Of a stretch of 64,000 nucleotides of DNA, positions 31,800 to 42,571 are shown piece after piece (within the stretch, counting starts at the first letter, position 1; each line of letters opens with the position of its first letter). The notes beneath the pieces were generated by a model. It searched no databases and was not told the origin of the DNA. It was given only the letters and a program-made list of their open reading frames with translations. The stretch is taken from the NCBI RefSeq assembly GCF_009727055.1, contig NC_052354.1:41833899-41897898 (forward strand), in the 5' to 3' direction. The position numbers and the translations under genes are program-made. The stretch is from Benincasa hispida (lineage: Eukaryota; Streptophyta; Magnoliopsida; Cucurbitales; Cucurbitaceae).

Positions 31800-33000
31800 T
31801 GAAGTGAAGCTACCCTTAGTGAAAGATGGTTCAGTGACTCAGGAAAATATTGAAGATAAGTTATCTCCTCAAACATATGAGAAGAATGTATCAGAGGAAA
31901 TCTCAGATACAGACAACCTACAAAACTATCAACTAGCCAGAGATAGACAGAGAAGAACTATAACAGGTCCCATGAGGTATAATGAAGTTGTCTTTTCATA
32001 TGGGATGGCAGACTTTACATGTATAGATGATGATAATAACATGGAACCTAGCATCTTGAGGAAGCAATTAATGGGTCTAATGCTCATAGCTGGACTGAAG
32101 CTATGAATGATGAAATGCATTAACTAAATGTGAATGATGCTTGGACATTTACATCTATTCCTAAAGGCTTCAAATCTATACCCTCCAAGTGGATATACAG
32201 ATACAAAGAAGGGATACAGGGTTGAACAACCTAGGTTTAAAGGAAGTTTAGTGGCAAAGGGGTTTTCTCAAAAAGAAGGAATAGACTACACTGAGAATTT
32301 TTCTTCAGCGGTCAAACAAACCTCTATTAGAATGCTCTTATCCTTGGTGGTACAAAACAACCTAGAACTTAACTAGCTAGATGTTAAAACTACTTTTCTA
32401 CATGGTCGATTAATAGAGAAGATTTATATGAAACAACCTATTGGCTATATCAAACAGGGTGAAGAAGACCTACTCTATAAGCTAAACAAATCCATATTTG
32501 GACTAAAGCAAGCCCCTAGATGTTGGTATCAGAGGTTTGATGAGTTTATATGAGAATTGGATTCTTAAGAAGCAACTATGATAGTTGTGTTTACATCAAT
32601 TCAAGTTCCTACAAAGATAAAGTCTACTTACTCCTATATGTAGATGATATGCTCCGTGTAAGGAGCTCTAAAAGTGACTTGAATAAGGTCAAAACTATGT
32701 TGAAAAGGGAATTTGAAATGAAAGATTTAGGGGAATCAAAGAAGATTCTTGGAGTAGAAATTGTTAGAAACAGGAAAAAGGATGACTTGTCCATTAGCCA
32801 ACATAGTTACTTTGAGAAAATCCTAAAGAAATTCAGTAAGAAAGGAGCAAAATCAGTTACTACTCTAATTGCTCATCACTTCAAACTGTCATTAGCTAAC
32901 TATCTTAAAGAAGATGATATAGAACATATAGACTATATGTCTAAAGTTCCTTATTCCCAAGCAGTGGAAAGCTTAATGTATCTATGATCTCAACTAGACC
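31800..33000 (+). pseudogene. copia element 1 reverse transcriptase
   Basis: Pieces: SLVAKGFSQKEGIDYTENFS (32250 on), LDVKTTFLHGRLIEKIYMKQ with the first catalytic Asp after a stop, SIFGLKQAPRCWYQRFDEF, then 32550-32987 with YLLLYVDDML (YVDD near 32637) and FEMKDLGESKKILGVEIVR. RT Asp residues are retained. Breaks at about 32376, 32550 and 32985. The 31804-32106 frame is the integrase-RT linker. Confidence 0.82.
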
Positions 33001-33624
33001 TGACATAGCCTATGAAGCAAGCTTAGTTAGCCATTATATGTCTAATCCTGGGAAAAGACATTGGGAGGCCACTAATTGGATCCTCAGATATCTAAATGGC
33101 ACTACAAAGGCTAGATCATATACAGAAAACAAGACTCTTCTAATCATACTCTTATTAGTTATGTGGATGCAGATTATGAAGGTGATTTGGACATGAGAAG
33201 ATTCTTATCAGGTTACATCTTCCTATTAAGGAAAAACTTATTAAGCTGAAAGGCCACCTTACAATCTGTTGTTGCTTTCTCAACAACAGAAGCTAAATTC
33301 ATAGCCCTATCTGAAGCTGTTAAAGAAGCCTTATGGTTAAAAGTTCTTTTACATGATTTTGGCATACAACAAGACACTATTACTATCCTATGTGACAACT
33401 AAAGCACTATATATCTATCAAAGAATTTGCAATTTCACAACAGAATCAAGCACATAGATATCAAATATCATTTTGTAAGAAATCAAATTGAAGAAGGAAA
33501 TATAAGAGTAGAGAAAGTTCATTCTGAAGATAATGCTACTGACATTTTGACGAAACCAACATCTTAGCCCAAGCTCTTGAAATGTTTGGAGCTCATAGGC
33601 TTCACTATACCTGAAAAAGAATGA
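32984..33624 (+). pseudogene. copia element 1 RNase H
   Basis: MISTRPDIAYEASLVSHYMS and HWEATNWILRYLNGT open the domain. Downstream broken frames contain TTEAKFIALSEAVKEALWLK, then HIDIKYHFVRNQIEEGNIRV, the usual end of copia RNase H, ending with a stop near 33622. It is followed 45 bp later by the polypurine tract. Confidence 0.78.
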
Positions 33625-33667
33625 ACAATCATAAGTAAGGGAGCAAATCAACTCTTACAGAAACTTT

Positions 33668-33679
33668 CAAGGTGGAGGC
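33668..33679 (+). other. polypurine tract of copia element 1
   Basis: CAAGGTGGAGGC directly before the 3' LTR start at 33680. Confidence 0.75.
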
Positions 33680-34211
33680 TATTGAAGACAGAAGCTAAAT
33701 AATAATGTGAAAACGTTCTATAAGCTGTTAAATAACAGATTTGTAACTAACTACATGCTCACTTCTATATAAAGCTCCATAAAAATCAAATCAAGAGCTA
33801 GAGTAAGTATGAATTAAAAGAGAGTTGATGTACTTAGCTTTTCTATTGATCCTTGAAGCTTTCTGAATAAAATTTGTTCCCTCTTCACAGTGGATGTAGG
33901 CAAATAGTCGAACCACTATAAATCTGTTTCTTCGTTGTTTCTTTCTTCATCTTCACGTACAGCTCAAAACAAACCCTAAGCAATCTATAAAAAATTGAAG
34001 AACATGGAGAGAGAGAGAGAGGAATAGTGTTTCGAATACATACCTGAAAGGACTGAGTGCAATTCTGATTTCTTATTCAAACTCTCAGTTCATTATCATC
34101 CTTATATGATCAGTGGTACGTGGCCTAACAAGGATCACTCGTTCACAGTTTTTATTTGGGTCAGCTTTATCTTCTTTGGTCGTTCTTGAAACATCAAAGT
34201 AAAGGCCATTA
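33680..34211 (+). repeat. 3' LTR of copia element 1
   Basis: 532 bp, begins TATTGAAGAC (TG mutated to TA) and ends GCCATTA; aligns with 29019-29562. Confidence 0.85.
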
Positions 34212-34216
34212 AAATA
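34212..34216. repeat. target site duplication AAATA, right copy
   Basis: Pairs with 29014-29018. Confidence 0.82.
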
Positions 34217-35829
34217 TTTTCAACAATTTTGTCATTTAAAATAATTTTTCTTAATTATATTTTTATGCAAAATGAGAAGAAGTTAAACCATAATTATTTT
34301 GAATTATTATTATTAGTATTCTTAAGATGAAAAGTTTTGTGTACTCACAATGATCAAATCTCCAAACATCTCTAACCCAAAATCAAAATTATCACTTGAG
34401 AGAACTAATTTTTTTTCCCAAATGTATTAGTTTATTAATTAACTAATAAGAACTAATTAATTAATCAATATCAATCAATATTCTAAATGTATTTATGGCA
34501 CATCTAACAACTTTAATCAACATTTATACTAACTTATTTTGAAATAAACCATTTGTTTTATTTTATAACCATGATAATCCAAGTGTATCAGATTTAAAAC
34601 CAATTGTATTATAATTCAATAAGCAAATACTTGAAGTAAGATATAAGTGTATCAGCAATATATCTAATATCAATCAACATTCATTTAGTAACTTAATTTT
34701 AAATAAAACGTGTTAATTTTATAAACATGATAATCCAAGTGTATCAACAGTATATAAGATATAAGACCAATTTTTTATGACATTAATCAACACTACTTGA
34801 AGTAAGATTAATAAAAATGTATCAATAGTACATCTAACATCAATCAATATTCTAAGTCTATCAATAGTATATCTAACAACAATCATACACTTCAATAGTA
34901 CATGAAATTTTGAACCATTGATTATTTCAATAGGACTGGGCTTGTTGATTTTATTACTTTTGCAAAACTTAGAGTTATTGGGTTATGGGCTAAATTAAAA
35001 TGAAAACTATAAGAATTCACATCCTGTTTTTATAAAGTTATTATACCTACGTGATTGAGGCTCCGTTTGGGATTGGTATAGCTTTTAAAATAATTATTGG
35101 CAGCCGTGCTTTTAGAAAAATCAGTTGTGAAATGAAGTAAAATAGTGTTTGGTAAATTTTAATTTTAAATAAAAGAAATTAGTTACGATGTTTGATAAAT
35201 TAATACTAAATTATTTAGTTATATGAACCAAACTAGGCTTATTGTTTCAATTATTTTTACGTGGATAATTAATTTATAATTTATTTAAAATTGTATGTGA
35301 TTTAAATGTTAACTAATTTTATTAATATAAATTATTTGATAGTTTTAAAAAAAACAATTGTTATAAAAAATGAATAAATTAGAATTTGAAAATAGACCTA
35401 ACAAATTATATTAATTTAAAAAAATATTATTAAAATATATTTACTTGAAAAGTAAAGAAGTTAGCAAATTTTTAGGAAAGTCAAATCTAAAAGTTAGTAT
35501 CTATTAACTTTTACGGTTTAATTTAAAATTAAGAAGTGATTCTCCTAGATTATTAAATAGTTTTTCCATAATAGATAAGATTATTAAATAGTTTTTCCAT
35601 AATAGTTTTTTACAATTTCCATAATAGACAATGAAGGTAGTTAACATTTTTCCATAATAGTTTTTTACAATTTCAAACACCATAAAGTAGTAGAGAAACT
35701 AGATAGAAACGAAGGCAAATGGTACTGAAAGAAGATATGAAAGAGGCAATTGAGTAGAAATAATGAAGGTGAATGCATATTATAGAGTGTTCAAATGACT
35801 TGACAACCTGAACAACTCAGACTACCTAA
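34217..35829. other. AT-rich intergenic sequence
   Basis: No gene seen. It begins with the right half of the dispersed repeat interrupted by copia element 1, then AT-rich DNA with recurring AACATCAATCAATATTCTAA phrases (34480-34900) and GGCTCCGTTTGGGATTGG near 35048, a phrase typical of plant MITE or dispersed-repeat edges. A short duplication (AGTTTTTCCATAATAG) occurs three times near 35561-35665. Confidence 0.45.
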
Positions 35830-36384
35830 AGCCAAAGTGTAAGAGTTGGGTTAGGTTAGGTTAGGTTAGTTTGTTCTTGGGTTAGGTTGGGTTAACTTTT
35901 TATATTTTTATTAGGTTATGTTGATCGTGGGTTGATTAAAAAATTTTGAGTTGACAAATCCTAATCCGAATTATATATTTATATATATAAATTTCTCCTT
36001 GGTTAAATTTTGATAACTTTGTATTGACTAATTTGTGAATTTTTAATATTTTCTATTAAAATTGTTATGATATTTATCTTTGTTTAAAGTTTGAAATAAC
36101 TATCATAGATATTTGATATTTAACATTTAAATTCTATGAGATATTAGTTATTAGTGTTGTAGATAAATTTATTTCTTTTTAATTTAAAAAATAAATTATA
36201 ACTTGACAACCTAACCAAACCCAACCTAACCCGAATTTTAACAGCAACCTAAATTTTAAGGGTTGGGTTGGAGATTTTATTTGGGTCCTTTGGGTTGACA
36301 ATCCAACCAACCTAAATTTTCGGATTGATCCAAAAAACACCATCGATCCTACTCAACCCAACCCATGTATACCTTTAGCAGATT
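35830..36384. repeat. GGGTTAGGTT foldback repeat
   Basis: The left arm has GGGTTAGGTTAGGTTAGGTT (from about 35852) and GGGTTAGGTTGGGTTAAC. The right arm has CCTAACCAAACCCAACCTAA (from about 36208) and CTCAACCCAACCCATGTATA. The arms are inverted around an AT-rich centre. Same style as 61653-62255. Foldback MITE-like. Confidence 0.6.
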
Positions 36385-37494
36385 ATGTAGTGATGCTTAA
36401 TTTTCTCGTCCAAAATGGGTTTTTAATCTGAGATTTTGATTAATTAATGGTGGCATATCAATGTTAGGGTTTAACACTTTATATTTACGTGTTTTAATTT
36501 CGTTTTCACAAACGAGTTTAAAAGTTTAATTTACGAAATAAATAATAATAAATATCAATTTATATTTTCAAACTTTGGGATTTGTATCAATTAAAATCCT
36601 AAAATTATGTAAGTATATCTATTCCTTCAAATTTCATTCCAAAAAAATATGGTATCTGTTTTATATAGTTCCGTCAATTACATAGTTGCGTCAATTACAT
36701 AAATTCCTTAATTGTCATCCGTGAATCAATGTAGACCATTTATTGAGAATTACTTTTGAAAATAGAAAATGCATAATTAACTCATATATATGTGGAAATC
36801 AGTTCTTCAAATATCATATTAACAAAATGATTATTAAAATTGATGCATGGGTTATTTCAAAGGAATTCCTCATTTAGAATCCAAATTGATTAGCTTATAA
36901 AAACTTAAAAGTTTAATTGATAAAATTATAATTCTCACATGATCTCCAAACATAATGTAATGAAGGGTACATAAGGGTATAAATTGATGTATTTAAGAAA
37001 GTTCAAAGGTTAAACTAATCAAGTTATTAGTTTAGAATCTTAATTAACATAGCCTCCTAAGGTTAATGGTGTAGAATGATATTCTTCTTAAATAATATAA
37101 GACATGTTTGATAGTGATTTTAAACTATTTACAACCTTTTTAAAATATTTCTTTAATCATTCAATATCAACTTAAATTTGGATTTTAGGCACAATTTTCT
37201 TACGATTTTTTTTTTTATTATTAAAAACATGTTTTAGCAAATGATTTTGAACCTGACAAAAATTGTTATTAAATATTTATAAATCATACTCAGACGATGC
37301 TATCATTTCTTTCTTAATATATGGAAATTATTAAATTTTAGTTTAATGTAATGTATAAACATAACTAAAATTATGGTATAATTTATTTGTGTTTGTTAAT
37401 TTCAACTCTAATTTAATAGATTATGATTATATTTTCAAACGATTGTGGATTGTATGATTGTCACTTTAGATAATGTATAATACGTGACATATAA
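36385..37494. other. AT-rich intergenic sequence
   Basis: No ORF, RNA or element structure that I can support. Confidence 0.5.
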
Positions 37495-37499
37495 ATGTA
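37495..37499. repeat. target site duplication ATGTA, left copy
   Basis: Precedes TGTTATCCC at 37500; recurs at 42567-42571. Confidence 0.88.
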
Positions 37500-38170
37500 T
37501 GTTATCCCAAATGACTAGATCTTCACGTTAATAATCACAATACACTCAGTTTTAACGATTGATAACAATTCAAGAGTCAGATGAGATAGAATGTAGATGC
37601 TCGAAAAAAATTCTGTCGTTTACCAAAAGTCTACACGATCGTATAGACGATACACCAATAACTAAATGATAGGTCAATTAAGTAAACGATAGGAGGAAGC
37701 GTTAAACGATCGTGTAGATGACAGTTGACTGAAACTAGACAATCATATAAACAACAACAGAAGATCTAAACGATCGTAGAGACGATTGCGCATAGAGCTA
37801 AATGATCGTGTACACGATGATATAGGGACTACACGATCGTGTAAATGATGCTTTAGCAAAATCTAAATGATCATAGAGGAAGAAGAAAAGACACAGGAGT
37901 TTAAGTTGTTCGGTCACAAGCTAAGTCCACCGTACAAATTAGGAGGTTCTCTTTTATTACTCTTCAAAGTATTACAGAACGAAATTCCTTGCTCTCTCGA
38001 TAACAATTCACTATTTTCTTAATCTCTCGATTGATTTCGTTTATATATGTGCAGGTGATTCAGCCAATAATGATGAGCTCTGGTGGTTACCGTATTTAAC
38101 AGAAAGAAGACGACAACCATTCAACTGCCAACTGCATTGTTCTTTCTTGATTTCGAGTCTTTTTGTAACA
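37500..38170 (-). repeat. 3' LTR of copia element 2
   Basis: TGTTATCCCAAATG...TTTTTGTAACA on the plus strand. Contains a CGATCGT-rich patch (37620-37870), longer than in the other LTR. Confidence 0.88.
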
Positions 38171-38184
38171 ATCTCCACCTTTGT
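38171..38184 (-). other. polypurine tract of copia element 2
   Basis: The minus strand reads ACAAAGGTGGAGAT directly before the LTR start TGTTACAAAAAG. Confidence 0.78.
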
Positions 38185-38900
38185 AAGCATTCAGAGTTCC
38201 TTCCCTCTTTGCTTCATTAAGCTGACTTGAGCTAATCTTTTTCAGGTAACTCGAATCCAAGAAGCTCCAAGTATCTGCCAAGCTTATTCAATGGAACAAT
38301 TTTGGCTAGCATATCAGCTGGATTATCCGAGGTATGAATCTTCACTACCTTGACTTCTCCTTTATCAATCTCTCGTCTGATGAAATGATATTTGACATAA
38401 ATATGCTTGGTTCTGCTGTGAAATTGCTGATTCTTAGATAGGTATATTGTGCTCTGATTATCACAATAGATTCTGCCTTTAGTTTATGCTATGCCGAAAT
38501 CGTTTAGTAAACCTTTCAGCCACAAACCTTCCTTCACAGCCTCAGACAAAATGATGAACTCAGCCTCTCTTGTAAAGGGCCACAACAGGCTGCAATGTAG
38601 CTTTCCAACTGATTAAATTGTTCCCCCATAAGAAAACATAACCTGATAGGGAATGTCTTCTGTCCAAGTCCCCTGCATAGTCTACATCTGTATAACCATA
38701 AACCTCATCATTGGATGACTCATTCTGTCTATATAAGACTTTTGCCTCCTTGGATGAACATAGATACCTTAGTATCCACATCACTGCCTCCCAATGTCTT
38801 CTATCATGATTTTCCATGTACCTACTGACCATACTTATTGCATAGATAGGTCTGGTCATGTAGAAGTCATAAGATACATAAGAGATCCCACTGCTTGGGA
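38185..38900 (-). pseudogene. copia element 2 RNase H
   Basis: The piece 38859-38560 reads RPIYAISMVSRYMENHDRRH, then WEAVMWILRYLCSSKEAKVL, YTDVDYAGDLDRRHSLSGYV and ISWKATLQPVVAL, the standard copia RNase H with the catalytic D in TDVDYAGD. A frameshift near 38565 leads to the remaining part and a tail (LNEAKREGTLNAYKGGDCYK) before the polypurine tract. Overlap of the last ORF with the LTR is incidental. Confidence 0.8.
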
Positions 38901-39680
38901 ATAAAGGACAACCTTCATATGGTTCAGATGCCCTTCATCAGTGCCCTTTGAACTATTAGCAGCTAAAAGCTTAAAGTGAGAGCCAAGAGGTGTACCAACT
39001 AGCTTTTCTTTCTCCATCTTGAACCTCTATAAAATCTTTGAACAATATTCAGATTGGCTGCTAACAGGCAATCTTCCCTGTTTTCTATCTTTTTCTATTT
39101 CAATGCCTAGGATCCTCCTTAACTCTCCTAAGTCTTTCATGTCAAATTCTCTCTTAAAAAGCATTTTCACTTGCTTCAATTCCTTTTTGGATCTCCCGGC
39201 CAGTAGCATGTCATCTACATAGAGAAATAGATAGACCGATTCCTTGAAACTACTAGTATTTTTGTACACACACCAATCAAATGAGCTCCTTTTGAACTCA
39301 ATCTTGGATATCACCCCATCAAACCTTTCATACCAGTATCTCGGTGACTTTTTTAGGTCATAGATAGACTTGTTCAACAAAAACAGAAGAAGGGAGCCTC
39401 AATCCGTTGCCTAGCATCCGGGCTATTTGTTGCTTCTTCAAAGCTGAAAGGTTCATTATTACTCAAAGAAATGGCAGCACTCAGTGTTACACTTGCAAAA
39501 TCAGACTCTTAATACCTTGTTGGTATTACTATAGTTCTTCTCAGTCTGTCTTTTGCCAATAAGTAGTTGTGAAAGACCCCATGTGTCTCAACTTGATCCC
39601 TTGACACATGATCACTAGGTTCAGCTGCCTCATCACCTTCTAACTCTTGATTTTGTGAGGAAGTAGAAACTCCATTATCG
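38901..39680 (-). pseudogene. copia element 2 reverse transcriptase
   Basis: The 39380-39027 piece has LNKSIYDLKKSPRYWYERFD, SSFDWCVYKN, YLFLYVDDMLLAG (active site near 39215) and FDMKDLGELRRILGIEIEKD. Upstream (39380-39680) only broken remnants of the fingers and palm are present; the segment with the first catalytic Asp seems deleted. Confidence 0.75.
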
Positions 39681-40500
39681 TTTTGAGGCTCTACCTCAAA
39701 TCTAGTGTACTATTCTTGGTTCCTATTGAAGATGGTTGTTTTGACATCATGAAGATTTCATTTTTTCTAAAGATCACATTTCTGTTGTTCACACACCTCT
39801 TTTCAACTGGATGCCACAATCTAAAGCCTTTTACTCCCGGTGTAAATCCTAAGAACATGCACTTTATAACCATTGGTTTCAACTTCCCTTGGTTTTGGTG
39901 CACATAGCCAATACAACCAAACACTTTTAGGTGTTTCAGTTTAGGTGGCTGCCTTATCCACCTCTCTTCAGAACTCTTCAACTCTATAGATTGATAAGGT
40001 CATCTACTAAGTGTTTATATGGTGTAGGAGACAGCTTCAACCCAATATTTTTCAGGTAACAAGGCATTGGACAACTGGCATTTTACTCTTTCCAGCATTG
40101 TTCTGTTTAATCTTTCAGCCACTCCATTTCTTTGAGGTGTGAACCTCATAGTTCTATGCCTTGCTATGCCTTGCTCCCTGCAATACAAATTAAACTCCTT
40201 TCCACAAAACTCTAAACCGTTATCAGTTTTCAAATGTTTAATTTGTTTAGAGGTATGCTTTTCAATCAAGGTCTTTCATTCTTTAAATCTATTAAATACT
40301 TCATTTTTGGATTTTAAGAAATAAACCCAACTCTTTCTTGAATAGTAATATATAAATGAAAGAAAGTACCTTACTCCACTGAGAGATGGAGAGTGAGCTG
40401 GCCTCCACAAATTGGAATGCACATATTCAAGGATTTCCTTTGAAGTGTGTTGTCCTTTAGAGAATTGTTCTCTCGTTGCTTTGCCCAATATACAATGTTC
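39681..40500 (-). pseudogene. copia element 2 integrase
   Basis: Pieces: 40488-40276 (HTSKEILEYVHSNLWRPAHS, FLSFIYYYSRKSWVYFLKSK; the usual catalytic DD reads YY), 40269-40015 (IKHLKTDNGLEFCGKEFN with the second Asp, TPQRNGVAERLNRTMLERVK with the Glu) and 39981-39691 (LKHLKVFGCIGYVHQNQGKL, FLGFTPGVKGFRLWHPVEKR). Frame breaks separate the pieces. Confidence 0.8.
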
Positions 40501-40541
40501 ACAAAATTTAAGTTATCTTCAACACCCCTTGGTAGTATACC

Positions 40542-41100
40542 CTATTTATATAGCACTTGCAACCCCCTCACACTGATATGAAAGAGTCTTTTGTGCCACA
40601 ATTCATCTTTAGTAGGTTCCTCATCTGTTGCTAACAAAAGCGAGTGTGCCATTTGCACATCCTTGATGACATATAGACCATTTATCTTCGTTGCCACTAA
40701 GACTACATTGGAATCCTTAATAATTTCAAAGGTGCCTCCCACACCCCTATATTCACATCCTATGGCATCAAACATCCCCAATGAAAGGAGATTCCTCTTC
40801 AAAGTTGGAACATGCCTCACGTTCCTTATCAATTCGACTTAACTATCCTGCATCTTCAAGGATACAGATCCTATTCCCATAGCTCTGCATGTATTATTAT
40901 TTTCCATGTAGATCAGTCCACCATCCCATTTCTTATAAGTGTAAAACCATCCCTTGGATGGTGCCATGTGGACTGAGCAACCAGAATTTAACACCCAATC
41001 TTGAGTCTCTATAGTATTCTAGTCTCCACCTTCTTCAGTAGTAACTAAAGAATCTGAATAGACTAGGGAATTCTCACCTACAGCAGCCTCGGTCTGTTTA
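40542..41100 (-). pseudogene. copia element 2 protease and GAG pre-integrase
   Basis: The 40832-40542 piece reads MIRNVRHVPTLKRNLLSLGM, FEIIKDSNVVLVATKINGLY, then ELWHKRLFHISVRGLQVLYK (His-rich start of the integrase finger). Upstream, the protease segment includes DWVLNSGCSVHMAPSKGW-like sequence near 40960-41010 in a broken frame, with the catalytic D changed. Confidence 0.65.
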
Positions 41101-41847
41101 CCCCTTTGTTCCACTGGTTCAATTTTCTCTTCAAGGCATAACAGTCCTTTTTCATATGTCCCATCTTATGACAAAAATGGCACTTTATTTTGGACTTGTC
41201 TCCATTGTTCTATTTGCCCTTCCCATTGTTCTTATTCTTCCCTTTAGAGAACAAGCCTTCACCTCCTGGTTGATCCGTCTTGGTCATTTGCAATTCAAGC
41301 TCTCTAACTCTACAGTTGATATAATAGCATCTGTGGTGATTCTTTCTCTACCGTACTTCAATGCAGTCTTCACATCTTTGAAAGTTTCTGGTAGAGAATT
41401 CAATAATATGAATACTACATTCTCTTCTCCAATGTTATCTCCAATCGATCTGAACTCAGAAGACAACCTCTTGAACTCATTAAGATTGTCTACGAGGGAC
41501 TTTACTGGATCCATCTTATACGTGAAAAATATTTCCTTCAAGAAAGCTTTGTTGGGCAGATCTTTGTTGAGATAAATCTCATTCAACTTATTTCACAGGG
41601 CATAGGTAGTAGGCTGATTCACAATTTACCTCAAAACACTGTCCATGACATTGAGAATGATGGTTCTATATGCATTTGATTCAGTAGTCTCTTTGTCTAC
41701 CTCATAAAGTATTTCAGGGTACTTCGCAGGGTCCGTAATGGCCAAAAGTTCCTTCTGCTACCCCAGGACTACTTTAATCTTTTCTTTCCACAATTCAAAA
41801 TCTGTCTTGCCGTTGAATTTCTCAATCTCATATCTGGTAGTTGTCAT
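41101..41847 (-). pseudogene. copia element 2 gag
   Basis: Starts at an ATG at 41847 (MTTTRYEIEKFNGKTDFELW) about 70 bp inside the PBS. It is interrupted by stops, then open at 41586-41284 (NEIYLNKDLPNKAFLKEIFF, FILLNSLPETFKDVKTALKY). A CHKMGHMKKDC-like knuckle follows near 41150 in a broken frame. Same family as gag of element 1. Confidence 0.78.
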
Positions 41848-41918
41848 TCCTAGTCTTCAAGATTGATTACTCTGAATCAAGAATTCAAATCTTGGAGCTA
41901 TCTTGAACTGTTCACTGA

Positions 41919-41930
41919 GCTCTGATACCA
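41919..41930 (-). other. PBS of copia element 2
   Basis: Minus strand TGGTATCAGAGC, two bases from the 5' LTR end at 41933; exact initiator-Met type. Confidence 0.88.
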
Positions 41931-41932
41931 CT

Positions 41933-42566
41933 TATTATCCCAAATGAGTAGATCTTCACGTTAATAATCACAATACACTCAATTTTAACGGTTGGTAACA
42001 ATTCAAGAGTCAGGGGAGATAGAATATAGATGCTCGAAAAACCTTGTCATTTATCAAAAGTCTATACGATCATGTAGACGATGCACCAATAACTAAACGA
42101 TAGGCCAATTAAGTAAACGATAGGAGAAAGTGTTAAACGATAATGTAGACGACAGTTGATTGAAGCTAGATGATCGTATAGACGATTGCGCGCGGAGCTA
42201 AACGATCGTGTACATGATGCGATAGGGACTACATAATCATGTAAACGATAATTCAACAAAATCTAAACGATCGTAGAGGAAGAAGAAAAGACATAAGAGT
42301 TTAAGTGGTTCGGCCAAATACCTATGTCCACATTGCAAATTAAAAGGTTCTCTTTTATTACTCTTCAAAGTATTAATGAACGATATGCCTTGCTCTCTTG
42401 ATTACAATTTACTCTTTTCTTGATCTCTCGATTGATTTCGTTTATATATACGTAGGCAATTCGGTCAACGATGATGAGCTCTTGTGGTTACAACATTTAA
42501 CAGAAACGACAACCGTTCAACTGCCAACTGCATTGTCCTTTCTTGATTTCGAGTATTTCTGTAACA
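41933..42566 (-). repeat. 5' LTR of copia element 2
   Basis: TATTATCCCAAATG...TTTCTGTAACA on the plus strand (outer G mutated to A). CGATCGT patch at 42060-42280. Aligns with 37500-38170 with several indels. Confidence 0.88.
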
Positions 42567-42571
42567 ATGTA
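42567..42571. repeat. target site duplication ATGTA, right copy
   Basis: Pairs with 37495-37499. Confidence 0.88.

Larger units (their letters stand above)
29019..34211 (+). mobile_element. Ty1/copia element 1, structurally complete, coding-dead
   Basis: 5' LTR, Met-tRNA-type PBS, gag, protease, integrase, RT, RNase H, polypurine tract and 3' LTR are in the right order and spacing (5193 bp), with AAATA duplications on both sides. LTRs differ at roughly one position in thirteen by eye, so the insertion is old. All coding domains have stops or shifts. Its proteins are close to those of copia element 2 although the LTRs are unrelated in sequence. Confidence 0.9.
37500..42566 (-). mobile_element. 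Ty1/copia element 2, structurally complete, coding-dead
   Basis: Two LTRs (671 and 634 bp), PBS, gag, protease, integrase, RT, RNase H and polypurine tract in correct minus-strand order, 5067 bp, with ATGTA on both sides. The coding regions are broken by stops and shifts. Encoded proteins are visibly close to copia element 1. Confidence 0.9.

Noticed and set aside
35852..35880. GGTTAGGTTAGGTTAG resembling telomere repeats
   Set aside because: The plant telomere unit is TTTAGGG; this is one arm of a foldback repeat with matching AACCTAACC downstream.
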